From contig NC_134539.1 in the NCBI RefSeq assembly GCF_050624435.1, positions 49,322,001 through 49,386,000 of the forward strand: 64,000 bases of DNA, read 5' to 3'. The notes under the pieces are model-generated. The model searched no databases. It was given only the letters and a program-made list of their open reading frames with translations, and was not told the DNA's origin. A program made the translations under genes and the position numbers. The stretch is from Tenrec ecaudatus (Eukaryota > Chordata > Mammalia > Afrosoricida > Tenrecidae). The number at the start of each line of letters is the position of its first letter. Position 1 is the first letter of the stretch. Below, piece by piece: positions 23,148-33,364 of this stretch.

Positions 23148-23350
23148 CCATGTCACTGCCATCAAGTTGATTCCAACTCGTAGCAATCCTATAGATAGCA
23201 TACAATTACCCCTTTGGGTTTCTGACAGTGTAATTCTTTATAGGAGTAGATAACCTTGTCTTTATCCTGCAAAGTGGCTGGTGGGTTCGAGTCCCTGACC
23301 TTGTGGTCAGCAGTTCAGTATGTAGCCCATCATACCACCAGGGTTCCTCT
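23148..23350 (-). mobile_element. AfroSINE-type SINE
   Basis: Full-length minus-strand copy. It runs from catcaagttgattccaactc through the body to the tRNA-like head (gtggtcagcagttcagta..ccaccaggg). Confidence 0.8.
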
Positions 23351-23474
23351 GGGACCTCAGAGCTAACTCAGACCTACAAGATCAAAATTCTAAGGGTGGA
23401 ACTCAGCACAGTGTGATTTAACAAGCTCTCTGATAAGTCTGATGTATATTAAAGTGAGAACTACTGTCCTAAGT

Positions 23475-24191
23475 GTCCTGGCAGCCAGCCCCTAACAGAT
23501 CATCACGGTTCCGGTAGGCACAATTGTACAGCGATAATAAGTAAAGATTAAAATCTAGAGAATAAGGAGAGATAGAGGAGAGAGTTAAATAATGGAGTCA
23601 GGCAAATTTCATAGTATCATGCTCATCTCAGCTCCGCTTGGTGGTCTAAGTCTAGATGGATGGGCAGGAGAGAGAGCGATTTGTTGATAACCAAGAGTTA
23701 TATATCTTTGGGGTGTGCATGCCTCCTAATTACAGGTAAGACATACGTCACAGGAAGGGGTTGTACTATAGGCCATAACAGCAATAGGAGGGGGATATAC
23801 AACAGGCATAAGCGTAACAGGAAGGGGATGAGCTAGGAGTGTACACATGATAAGAAGGGGTGGAACTAGAGGTATGCATGTAACAAGAAGTGCGGACCCT
23901 AGATTCATGATGGTGGCCTAACCTTGGTCATCCTTGAGTGGGCTTGACTTCTCTGGGCTCTCCTTCAGGGAAACAATCTACTACTATCCTTATCAGGAGG
24001 GAGTGGGTCCTACTTATTGGGGGATAAACAATGGTGTGTTAGCTCTGGATGGCTGATAACCCTTAGGGAGAATAACCCCTGACATACTTCTGTTCACCTC
24101 CAAGTGTACAGTCATTCACCACGTATAACAAGCAGCTTGGTTTGACATGTTTGAGGTAGACAAGTTGGAAGAAATCTTTCTGTTTCCCACA
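23475..24191 (-). mobile_element. Solo LTR, 6-bp-TSD family, copy 3
   Basis: Starts tgtcctggcagccagccc and ends ctgtttcccaca in window orientation. The flanks CCTAAG and CCTAAA match at five of six bases. Confidence 0.8.
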
Positions 24192-24266
24192 CCTAAAATG
24201 TCTTAATTTGCGACGTCAAGATCAACTCCGATGAGGCTTTCTACTCCCTTAAAGAATGACAGTCTC

Positions 24267-24708
24267 CGTGCGCCTGCTGCTGTTTGGCCTTGCGGAGGGA
24301 GTCCTGTCTCTGACTTCGTCGGCACTTAACAATGGACTCCCAGGAGGACGACGTGCAACCCCCAAAACAGCAGCCAATGATATATATCTGCGGAGAATGT
24401 AACACGGAAAATGAAATAAAATCCAGGGAGCCAATCAGATGCAGAGAATGTGGATACAGAATAATGTACAAGAAAAGGACTAAAAGATTGGTGGTGTTTG
24501 GTGCTCGATGAAGCGTGAATTCAGAGAACATCTGTATGTGTGTTGGATCTGCCATGCTGTTTCACTTTGTTGTATGACTTTCGGATAACGCACTCCGAAT
24601 GTAATGGTTAGACATGTGGTCTCATTTAGTTTCAAAACCAAATTGTATTTAGGTATCTATAGGTGCATTGTGTAAATAAATTATTTTTCATTCGAAGAAA
24701 ACAAAAAT
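24267..24708 (+). pseudogene. POLR2K (retrocopy): POLR2K processed retrocopy (whole insert)
   Basis: An intronless cDNA-like insert with about 65 bases of 5' UTR, the complete coding frame at 24332-24511, about 195 bases of 3' UTR with AATAAA (near 24674) and a short A-rich tail. Exact 14-bp repeats AGAATGACAGTCTC flank it at 24253-24266 and 24709-24722. This is direct evidence of L1-mediated retroposition. The short tail and low decay suggest a fairly recent event. Confidence 0.92.
24332..24511 (+). CDS. POLR2K (retrocopy): POLR2K-like, uninterrupted retrocopy frame (59 codons)
   Basis: The parent POLR2K encodes RPABC4 (Rpb12), a small zinc-ribbon subunit shared by RNA polymerases I, II and III. 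Translation here gives M-D-S-Q-E-D-D-V-Q then the conserved [10 protein letters not shown], the ENEIKSR stretch, [10 protein letters not shown] and KRTKRLVVF. The four zinc cysteines are present as CxxC at residues 20/23 and CxxC at 37/40. The human protein has 58 residues; this copy has one extra residue in the acidic N-terminus, and the penultimate segment reads FGAR where human has FDAR. The frame ends in a TGA. There are no stops or frameshifts, so it is either young or still constrained. No promoter of its own is evident. I infer a retropseudogene by default, with a functional retrogene as the alternative. Confidence 0.85.
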   Translation: MDSQEDDVQPPKQQPMIYICGECNTENEIKSREPIRCRECGYRIMYKKRTKRLVVFGAR

Positions 24709-24848
24709 AGAATGACAGTCTCAAAAACCATATCCATGTTCCATCTCATAGGTAAGAGTTCGGACAGAAAGAAAGTGGAGGCAAGCAATATATATATATA
24801 TAAAATTAAGTATTGCAGAAGTTACCCAACTCACTATTGCTAACATTT

Positions 24849-25305
24849 TGTTAGATCTCTCTGGAGCTAGAGTTATACCTCAGTCCTTGGCCCCACGCGA
24901 GAAAGAATTTACGCTAAAGTCTGGTTCATGATCCAAGTGAGTTTTATGAGAGTTAGAATTCCAGGTCATGTTTTGAATGAACACTACTCAAAATATTTCA
25001 GGTTTACACGAGATCCATAGGACTCCTCCCAACCATGCAGCCTGGCGGAAGCTGCTCAGCATCACGCAGTCCTGCCTTTTCAAGGATTCTACAGGGAGGT
25101 GTGGTGGACGAGCCCTGATCGACCCCATTGGCTGAATTGAATTCACCTGGCCCAGGTAAGCCAATCCAGGTTTAGCGCCCACCCATGCCTACAGGCAGGA
25201 AACCTGAGCCTCTGAGCATGTGCAGTGCGCCACTCCTTGTTCCTGTGCTTGGCTCTCTGGGCATGCTTTAATGGACCTTTTAGCCCTGCACTATTCTGCC
25301 TAACA
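24849..25305 (-). mobile_element. Solo LTR, class I-like, minus strand
   Basis: In window orientation it runs TGTTAGATCTCT.. to ..TGCCTAACA. Direct 4-bp flanks ATTT (24845-24848 and 25306-25309). Its reverse complement contains cataaaactcacttgg, a polyadenylation/R-region type sequence. Confidence 0.7.
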
Positions 25306-25907
25306 ATTTCATTTGGAAGAACTTAATCTCACCAATACACTTCACTGCAATAGAAGTTGAGCAGCTAAAATTTTATTATTCTGAATCAAAGTACAAAGGG
25401 ATTTTGGTGGACAATATTCCCAGACTTGGTTTCAGGAGAGCCTGTTCTCATATTTCCAAACTTGTTTGTGGTACCACCATTTTCCTAGGAATCTATATAC
25501 AAAATCTGGAAGTCATCACTGATTCCTTCTCTTCCCTGTCCTCCACCTGCAATTCTTTGGTTAAGTATGGGGGACTCTATTGCTTGAAAGTCATGTAAAT
25601 TCCTATTCTCCTTTTACTTTCCACTATTACTGCCTCAAATCAAGTTACCAATTTTTCTTACATATTGCATTATCATGGATTTCTAAGTGTCAACCTTGCC
25701 CATTTCTTCCCAAAATATTCTTCTTCACACTGTAGCCAAAAATATTCTAAGCTGCATATCTAATTTATGTTCATAAGCCCGTTCTTTCCTTGGCCCCCAC
25801 TTCTAATGTTGATCTGGTAGATAAATCAAAGTGATGGACTGGAAGGTAGTTTGGAGAATTCCAGGTCATGTTTTGAATGAACACTACTCAAACTATTGAA
25901 AGCAGGA
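25306..25907. other. No gene; contains a 38-bp duplicate of the preceding LTR
   Basis: Non-coding sequence. Bases 25855-25892 repeat 24955-24992 exactly; the rest is unassigned. Confidence 0.55.
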
Positions 25908-26289
25908 TGTCTGGTAAAAACATGGACACCCTTCCCCCAGACTGAGTTTCCCAGAAACGGGCTAGTTCTGCAAAAAACTGTACCCTCTAAAAGCACAGAC
26001 TGCCCATATCATTGTTCCTAGAACCAGAACAGACTGACCTTGTACAAGGAGCAAACAGTCATGTACGCTCCACTGAGCAAAACCGCACCTTAAGTCAACT
26101 CTCCAGAAGCTTCAACAGGGATGGGGTATTAAAAACCCCTCAAGCGCTCCCCTGTGGCGGCTTCCACAGCTTCATTTTACTGTGGGCTGTTGAACCCGTC
26201 CGCTTGTCCCCAATAAAGCCAGCTTTTTAATCAGTCCTTGGCGAGTATGGTCCGTCTCTTCTTCGTTTTGTGCCTCCGTTTACCTAAAA
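25908..26289 (+). repeat. 5' LTR of provirus
   Basis: Begins TGTCTGGTAAAAACATGG. TATA-like ggtattaaaaa lies near 26125 and AATAAA near 26212. It ends cctaaaa, where the 3' LTR keeps cctaaca, so the terminal CA has mutated. Confidence 0.93.
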
Positions 26290-26292
26290 TTT

Positions 26293-26310
26293 TGGTGCCA
26301 AAACCTGGGA
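26293..26310 (+). other. Primer-binding site, tRNA-Phe type
   Basis: TGGTGCCAAAACCTGGGA differs at two positions from the complement of the tRNA-Phe 3' end (TGGTGCCGAAACCCGGGA). It lies three bases after the 5' LTR, as expected. Confidence 0.8.
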
Positions 26311-26981
26311 GGGGTATGTGGCTCCCCCCTCTTTTGGGGGTCCCCTAAGAACCCCCCTCTCTCCCCTAAATCTCCAGGACCTTTTGGCGCGGCACCTACC
26401 TTTAGCGCTTAGGCGCGTTCAAAACCAAGCTACAGCTTCCCTGGTGAGTCTCTCTCTCCCTCTGTTCCACTCACTCTCTCTCTCCCTCCTCCACCCCCCC
26501 CCCACCAGCTTGGATTCGGTTTCTCGAGCTCTGCCGGAGTCTTCTTGTCCGAGATGCGGCCACGCCACTGGGAATTCTCCTTCCGTTGGCCCCAGGGGCC
26601 TTGGGGAGTGATTGTTCTTGAGACATCTTGCCAATCCCTCCCTCCTGTCCTTCACTGCCGTCCCAGCCATGACTCACTTGGGGATGCCTGGGTGCCTCCT
26701 GCCTGGTCCTACTCACCGGGAAACCGAAACTTTGTCTCTGCTCACTCCCTCTCCCTCTTTCCGTGTGGCCTTTTGCCTATTGCGCTGGCATTCATTTTCT
26801 GATGTTCCTACCGCTGATGGGACTGTTGGCAATAGGCCTCGCGGCAGCTGCTCCCTCAAACTGGACTCGCCCACAAAGGGTCAGCCTAAGTCTGTTTTAC
26901 CTGGCCGTGTGCTTCCTATTCACACTCATACAGTGTCTGTAAACGAAATCTCTTTATCATCTCCTCTCTCCTCCCCTCACC
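26311..26981 (+). other. Proviral leader
   Basis: About 670 bases between the primer site and the gag ATG, rich in CT runs. It would contain the packaging region. No gene is supported. Confidence 0.6.
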
Positions 26982-27960
26982 ATGGGCGCAGGACAGTCTA
27001 AAATTGACCCATTAACTCTATTGGGCTGTCTCTTAAAAATTTCTCTAGCCTGGGGTACACTCAGACCTTGCAAAAAAAAGCAACTTGTTTTTCTCTCCCA
27101 AGTTGCTTGGCCTCAGTACAAATTAAACAACCAGTCACATTGGCCCCCGACTGGCACTTTCGATTTCACCGTTCTTCAGGACCTGGACAATTTTTGCCGG
27201 CATACTGGTAAGGATTCTGAGATCCCCTATGTGCAGAATTTTTGGGACTTGTGTTCCCACCCCGAGCTCTGCAGCCACTGTTCCACCCGTCAAATCCTCT
27301 TAGCGCAGACCTCCAAACCAGTACCACCCTGCCAGCTCTCGAAGAGCCGCCCGAACTCCTCAGTGCACCTCCTCCATCTCATTCTCCTCCAGCTCTGTCT
27401 CCTGCTGTAGCGCCACCCCCGCATTCCCCAGCATCTGTGCAGCCTCCCCCCACTCCTCGGCCAGAGCCCTTGCCTGTATCCTCACACTTTATAAAAGAAT
27501 TTCAATACTTAACCCAGACCTACGATTTACCTGGCATGACGTACAGGTCATTTTAGCTTCCACACTACCCCCGGATGAACGTGCCAGAGTAACAGGCAGG
27601 CAACAGGCCGACCAGGACCATGTTATAGACAATACCGTCCCCTTGGGAGAGCATGTCATCCCCAGGGAGGACCCCAACTGGAACTATCAAATAGGGAAGG
27701 ACACCAACATTCCCCGCAGGAACCTCATGCTCAGGTATCTCCTCCAAGGATTGGAGCAGTTTCTAATAAGGTGGTTAACTATGATAAACTCAGGGAAGTT
27801 ACCCAACAGGCAGATGAAAACCCTGCTCTCTTCCTGAACAGGTTTCAGGAAGCCCTGGTTCATTTTACCAGGCTAGACCCAGGATCCCGAAATGGGGCCA
27901 CAGTCCTAGCTTCCCATTTCATCTCCCAATCAGCACCCGACATCAGAAAAAAAGTTTAAA
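26982..27960 (+). pseudogene. gag: gag remnant (matrix and capsid), frameshifted
   Basis: The ATG at 26982 opens a 142-codon frame starting MGAGQS. Glycine 2 fits the myristoylated matrix start of gammaretroviral Gag, and WPPTGTFDF and IPYVQNFWDL-like segments follow. A proline-rich linker is read in another frame (27242-27556). The capsid portion continues through at least two further frame changes (27643-27837, 27771-27959), with segments such as GKDTNIPRRNL and FQEALVHFTRLDP. Gag would assemble the particle, but these frameshifts and stops leave no complete protein. Confidence 0.8.
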
Positions 27961-28186
27961 AAAAAGGCCGAGGACAGCCCTGAAACTCCCATCCAAGACC
28001 TGGTAAAAATGGCTTTTAAAGTATTTAATGCTCGAGAGGAGACGGCTGTGGTTGCCTGCCAGGCCAGACTCCAGCAAAAGGATAGCCTCCAGACCCAAGC
28101 CTTGGTGGCCACCCTGAGGCCGGCAGGTGGCTCAGCTCCACCATGGCGACCCCCTAAGGGGGGGTCAGCAAACACCACCAGGTGCC

Positions 28187-28228
28187 TGCTTCAAGTGAGG
28201 AAAAAGTGGTCACTAAACCAATTCCTGC
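28187..28228 (+). pseudogene. gag: Nucleocapsid zinc-knuckle remnant
   Basis: One frame reads C-F-K-stop-GKSGH-stop-TNSC. This is the spacing of a CCHC knuckle with the second cysteine codon replaced by TGA and another stop before the last cysteine. The RNA-binding finger is dead. Confidence 0.7.
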
Positions 28229-28288
28229 CCTAACCCCAGACCTCCAACCCGACCTTTCCCCCAATGTAAGCAGTTGGGTCACTGAAAA

Positions 28289-28948
28289 TTGAATTACCCG
28301 GCTTTGGCCCCACCCTTGGCATCTTCATGCGGAGGAGCTGCGCCCCGGGATCTTCCAGACCTTCCGGTACTTGAGCTACTGGGATTGGCAGCCGACTGGA
28401 GTGGCCCTGGCTCCTCGACTCCAGTCACCCTCGCCGAGCCCAGGGTCATGCTCCAGGTAGCTGGCTACCTTCTCCATTTTGCCCTCACTCCGGTCCTACT
28501 TCCCCTTCCCAGGTCTCAGTTATGGGTATAGATGGGCCCCCCTCCACTCCGCAGAAGACAGAACCTCTCTTTTGCCAATTTAATCAACTCCCATTTTCTC
28601 ATTCCTTTTTAGTCATCCCCTCGTGCCCTGTTCGTTGCTGGGAAGGAATATTTGATCTCCTTCTCCAGCAACGCTCTCCCCTTTAACGCCCTTTTAAGTC
28701 AGGCTACCTCCACAACCTCATCCCCGCCCCCAATCAGCCAGTTGTTACCCAAGGCGTCTCCTGAAATCTGGAATATTAGTGCATCCACATTGGCAAGTCA
28801 CCACAAGCCCGTCCTAATTAAGCTAAACAAACCTAATGTGTACCCTAACTGCCCCCAGTTTCCAATTTCAAAAACCCACCGACTAGGTCTAGGGTTACTT
28901 TTATTGCAAACAAAACTGAAATTGTTGGGCAGACCCAAGCAGAAGTAA
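28289..28948 (+). pseudogene. pol: Protease and N-terminal pol remnants
   Basis: 28289-28531 contains EPRVMLQVAG, typical of the start of a gammaretroviral protease, but the catalytic DTG cannot be found in frame. 28652-28948 contains a segment ending FPISKTHRLGL, like the approach to reverse transcriptase. The RT palm, RNase H and integrase are absent, replaced by the repeat tract that follows. Confidence 0.65.
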
Positions 28949-28989
28949 GGAAGGAGTTAAAGTTTGTGCAAGAGCAAGTCAAACTGAGT

Positions 28990-29290
28990 CAGAAAACTGA
29001 GTATGCCCCCAAACCAGTAAAGAAATATAAGGAATGTGATAAGGATGTGATGAGGATGTGATGAAGGAGATAAGGAATGTGATAAAAATGCTAAAAAATG
29101 TAATGATGTGATGGAGAAGGTAATAAAGAAGTTGAAATTGTTCTAAGAAAGATAAGGATGTGATGAGGATGTGATGTGATGGAGAAGGTGATAAAGAAGT
29201 TGAAATTGTTCTGAGTGATAAGGAAATTGAGATTGTTCTAGGTGGTAAGGAAGTTGTGATTGTTCTGGGTAAAATTATTCTAGGTTTGCA
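28990..29290 (+). repeat. Irregular GATGTGATGA-type minisatellite inside the provirus
   Basis: Degenerate repeats of gataaggatgtgatgagg and gataaagaagttgaaattg units fill the site where most of pol should be. Purine-rich on the plus strand, with no long frame on that strand. Confidence 0.8.
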
Positions 29291-29435
29291 ATAAAAACAG
29301 AAGGTGGGATGATCCCAACCTTGCATAAAGTTCAGCTTAACCAAATGTTCTGCTTCTGTACCCTGCAGCTTTTTAGCAAAACCAGAGCTTCAGCAGACAG
29401 CTGCCTTTTAACTCTTCAGTGTTAGCTATTAAATA

Positions 29436-29451
29436 AAAAGGGGGGGGGGTT
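29436..29451 (+). other. Polypurine tract-like run
   Basis: An A-run followed by a run of ten or so G (aaaaagggggg..). It resembles a retroviral plus-strand primer but lies about 0.9 kb upstream of the 3' LTR, with env remnants in between. Confidence 0.4.
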
Positions 29452-29631
29452 ATAGAGAATCACTTAAAAAAGAAAAAAAGAGAAAAAAAATAGAGAATCA
29501 CTGAGTTTTAACTGAAGTGTATTGGTGACTCTCTTAAGACACTGTGTCTTTATGTTTTCCCAAGTTCCGAGAAGCAGTAAGTAAGCTGAGAACACAGCTG
29601 CCCTTGTTAAGATAAGATTAGTCCCAAGGAA

Positions 29632-30300
29632 TTGTTTCTGCTTAGAGTAATTCTATCAGGATTCATGCAGTTTCCTCTGTGCTATTGGAATGCTTCTACC
29701 CAGCTGTGCAACTCCACCAGTCCCCGCATGCAAACTCAAGCTGCCCCAAATGGATGCTTTTTTTGGTGCAACCACACTTTCTCCAAAGTATTGTACCTCA
29801 ACATGACAACTCACTACCTTTGCCTTCCGGTCACCCTAATTCCACAACTCACTATTTACACACCGGGAGAAATCCAAAGCATATACACCCAAGCCCACCT
29901 TCCCCCAACAGGAAGAACAAAAAGAGCCTTTTTTCTTCTGTTGGTCGCAGGACTATCACTGGCCTCCTCCGCGGTAGCCTTGGGACTTAGCGGAGAGGCC
30001 CTGGGCCCTGGCACATTCAGCCTAACCACGGACAAGCTAGCCATGCAATTCCAACTGGCCATAGATGCCTCCGCCACATCCCTAGCTTCATTGCAAAGAC
30101 AAAAAACCTCTGTTGCCCAAGTTGCCTTACAGAATCGACGAGCCTTAGACCTCATCACCGCTGAAAAAGGAGGCACTTGCCTTTACCTCCAAGAAGAATG
30201 CTGTTATTACATCGAGTCAGCAATACCAACCCCTGCCATCCGTGCCAAGCCCGGAGTCCCTGCATTCTATCTGATAAACTTCCCCACTATGACCCCGTAG
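29632..30300 (+). pseudogene. env: env remnant, 222-codon open frame lacking the membrane anchor
   Basis: The frame covers the end of the surface subunit (several N-x-S/T sites), a furin-type site RTKR near residues 94-97, a hydrophobic fusion-peptide-like stretch, a heptad-rich region, the immunosuppressive-domain position (starting LQNRRALDL) and a CX6CC motif (C-LYLQEE-CC). These features assign it to class I, gammaretrovirus-type Env. After the CX6CC the frame ends at TAG (30298-30300), and no transmembrane segment or intact cytoplasmic tail follows. A shifted frame continues to 30371, showing a frameshift in the lost 3' part. The N-terminal signal peptide and receptor-binding domain are also missing. 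It is a truncated relic; the open frame is notable but function is not implied. Confidence 0.85.
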
Positions 30301-30361
30301 AGCAGGAAGTAATCACGGACGACCTCGTCATCGCCCCCTTTCCCTATCAGACAGTCAGGGA

Positions 30362-30745
30362 TGTCTGGTAAAAACATGGACACCCTTCCCCCAGACTGAG
30401 TTTCCCAGAAACAGGCTAGTTCTGCGAACAACTGTACCCTCTAAAAGCACAGACTGCCCATGTCATTGTTTCTAGAACCAGAACAGACTGACCTTGTACA
30501 AGGAGCAAACAGTCATGTACGTTCCACTGAGCAAAACCGCACCTTAAGTCAACTCTCCAGAAGCTTCAACATGGGGGCGGGAGTATAAAAAAACCCTTAA
30601 GCGCTCTCCTGTGGCGGCTTCCACAGCTTCACTTTACTGTGGGCTGTTTAACCCGTCCGCTTGTTCCCAATAAAGCCTGCTTTTTAATCAGTCCTCAGCG
30701 AGTATGGTTCCTCTCTTCTCATTTCGTGCCTCCATTTACCTAACA
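30362..30745 (+). repeat. 3' LTR of provirus
   Basis: Begins TGTCTGGTAAAAACATGG and ends TTACCTAACA. TATA-like gagtataaaa lies near 30583 and AATAAA near 30669. No polypurine tract immediately precedes it. Confidence 0.93.
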
Positions 30746-30769
30746 CAGGATACTCGCCCTCAGGAAAGA

Positions 30770-31612
30770 AACACAGAAGATAACGGGTGCTATCACAAAA
30801 TGTGTAGAAGAAATTAGATGGTGTCTGGTTATCAGATAAAATAGCCACTGGGGTCTTAAAGGCTTGTCTTCAAACAAACAACACATATGTGAGATGTCAA
30901 TTAAGTCCACATGGGAGAAACACACCATCATCAGTCACTGAAGGATTGTCAATCATATAATGTGAAGTCGAAGGAGGGATTAATATCAGAGCCTAAATTG
31001 TGAGAATCCAGTTTGCAGAAGGCTATGGATGACAGGGGAAGCCCAAAATTCATTTGTGGGATCTACATAGGAAATACTCTTCTAACGAGCTCCTGCTATC
31101 CACACTTGAGGGAAAGGAGGAAAGTAGTTACTAAGCAGAGTGCATAGAAGATCAAAGGCATCCATCCGACTCGAGCAGTTAAAATTTTGCCAGTTGATCC
31201 CCACCTCTGATGCTTGTTGGACCTGATTTGGTTTTTAACATTTTCTGTATTTTGGGGTTTTTTGTTTGTTTATATTAGGGTGTATCTCAGAAGTGTTATG
31301 TCATTAGAGGTCACCCTCTTGAATTGTGTTACGTTTTTTCTGTTTTTCAGTATATGAAACCCATGATTGATGAACCTATAGGTACAGCAAGTAGAACAAG
31401 TTTTCGGAGGTGGTGTGTGTGTGGGGTGGTGGTGGTGGTGGTGGTGTGTCTACGTGTGGGGAGTGGGAGATAAAAGGGAGAGGATGTCAAAGAGTCCAGG
31501 AAGAAAAAGAATGTTCAGAAATGGTGGTAGCAATTGTATAATTCTGCTTGACACGATTTCACTATGGCAAGATATGACCTATGTATTAACTACCAATTAA
31601 TAATAAATTTAA
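30770..31612 (+). mobile_element. Older L1-type 3'-region copy
   Basis: The shared module is recognisable (ggtgtctggttatcagat, actggggtcttaaaggcttg, agtccacatgggagaa) but well diverged. It ends near 31612 with aataataaatttaaaa. It includes a TGG/TG-rich microsatellite at 31411-31448. Confidence 0.55.
31411..31448. repeat. (TG/TGG)n microsatellite
   Basis: A run of gtgtgtgtg followed by about seven ggt units inside the older L1-type copy. Confidence 0.9.
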
Positions 31613-31949
31613 AAAGAAAAATTTGACAAACTGGATTTATACTGAACACTTTAGTTGATATGGAAGGTATGCCATGTCAATTCAAGGAGTTTATGGTATA
31701 TGGCAGGATTCAGATGTTAACACTTCCAAGGATGAGCAGAATACGTGTTTTCATCTAAAAATCCCTATCAATTTAAAAACAACTAACACAACAGTCTAAA
31801 GTACACATTGGCTGTATCGTTCCTCTGCACAACACAGAGCTCGCATTCTTTCATTCCTTCTCATGATGAGTATGGTGTGCATATTAGCTGAACAAATAAA
31901 TTCTTTCTGGATCCCTAAGTATCCTATCTTAAGATCAAAATTTGGATGC

Positions 31950-32090
31950 CGATGGGAGGGGGCAGTAGGATAAGAACTGGCCTGCTAACACAAGGTCGGT
32001 GGGTTCATATCCACTCTGCTATAGGGTCGCTTCGCTATGAGTCTGAATTGAGTTGATGGCCATGGGTTTGGTTTTTGGGTTCTCACAGGG
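31950..32090 (+). mobile_element. AfroSINE-type SINE (partial)
   Basis: Contains cctgctaacacaaggtcggtgggttc and the tail gagtctgaattgagttgatggccatgggtttggtttt, with an internal deletion between. Confidence 0.65.
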
Positions 32091-32169
32091 GCAGGCAAGG
32101 TGGTATGAGTCAAGTCATTGTGAGACTGAAATTGGAGAATACACATCCCATCTCCAGGCTGGATAAATG

Positions 32170-33364
32170 ATCTAAAATCGATGGCAGGGAGGGTGTAGTA
32201 TGCCTGGTAGGGCTTGATCAGGAGCAATGTAACTGAGAGGAATTACTGACACCTAAATGAAGGCCAAACATGATAGTGGGACAAGAGGAAAGTAAAAGGA
32301 AATACAGGAAAGAACTAGGAGGCAAGTGAGCATTTATAGAGGTCTAAATACAGGCACGTACATATGTAAATATATTTATATATCACGATAGGGAAATAGA
32401 TCTATGTACATATACTTATATGTTAAATATTAAGGTAGCAGACGGACATTGGGCCTCTACTCAAGTAGTCCCTCAACGCAAGAACACTTTGTTCTAATAA
32501 CCTGGCATTCTGTGCTGCTCACCTTCTCAACACGATTGCTGAAGACAAAATGGGTGCAGCATAAGCAAATGTGGTGAAGAAAGCTGATGGTGCCTGACTA
32601 TCAAAAGAGATAGCATCAGGGGTCTTAAAGGCTTGAAGATAAACAAGCAGCCATCTAGCTGAGAAGCAACAAAGTTCACATGGAAAAAGCACACCAGCCC
32701 ATGTGCTCATAAGGTGTCAATGGGATGAGGTATCAGGCTTCAAAGACACAGAAAAAATCATATGAATGTGAATGAGGGGGAGTGCAGAGTGGAGACCCAA
32801 AGCCCATCTGTAGACCATTTGTTATCCCCTCCGAAGGGCCACAGGAAAAGATGAGTCAGGGTGCAGTATAGCACCAATAAACAACCAACTCTCCTTTGAT
32901 GCTTCCTACCCTCCCCCCACTTTCATGACCCCAATTCTACTTTACAAATGCAGCTAGACCAGAGCATGTACACTGGTACAGATAAGAACTGGAAACACAG
33001 GGAATCCAGGACAAACAAATCCCTCAGGACCCATCATGGGAGTAGCGATAACAGAAGGGGAAGGGAAAGGTTGGGGGACAAAGGGGGAACCGATCACAAT
33101 GATCTACATATAACCCCCTTCCAGAGAGATGGATAACAGAAAAGTGGGTGAAGGGAGACATCAGTCAAGTGTAAGAGATGAAAAAATAAAAACCTATAAA
33201 TTATCAAGGGCTCAGGGATGATGGAAATAAATGAGCTGATATCAAGGGCTCAAGTAGAAATAACATATTTTGAAAATGAAGATGGCAACAAATGTACAAC
33301 AGTCCTTGACACAATGGATGGGTAAGAGCTGTTCCAGCCCCCAATAAAATGATGAAAAAATAAA
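32170..33364 (+). mobile_element. L1-type element, plus strand, single-module form
   Basis: Parallels 20600-22063 but carries only one 245-bp module (32510-32760). Ends with cccccaataaaatgatgaaaaaa. No ORF1 or ORF2. Confidence 0.8.

Larger units (their letters stand above)
24220..24760 (+). mobile_element. AfroSINE fragment hosting the POLR2K retrocopy
   Basis: The SINE text gatgaggctttctactccc lies at 24230-24248 and resumes after 24722 with aaaaaccatatcc. The interruption is exactly the retrocopy plus its duplicated target. Confidence 0.65.
25908..30745 (+). mobile_element. Degenerate class I (gammaretrovirus-like) provirus
   Basis: Two LTRs (382 and 384 bp, roughly 93% identical by eye) enclose about 4.1 kb of gag, pro, a pol fragment and env remnants in retroviral order. 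Perfect 5-bp duplications CAGGA lie at 25903-25907 and 30746-30750. The primer-binding site resembles tRNA-Phe. Most of pol and the N-terminal part of env are missing, and all frames except the env tail are broken, so it cannot be autonomous. The LTR divergence points to an insertion within the afrotherian or tenrec lineage rather than a very old one. Confidence 0.93.

Noticed and set aside
28990..29290. Possible CRISPR-like or regulatory repeat array
   Set aside because: The repeats are irregular, without constant spacers, and sit inside a mammalian provirus; minisatellite is the simpler reading.
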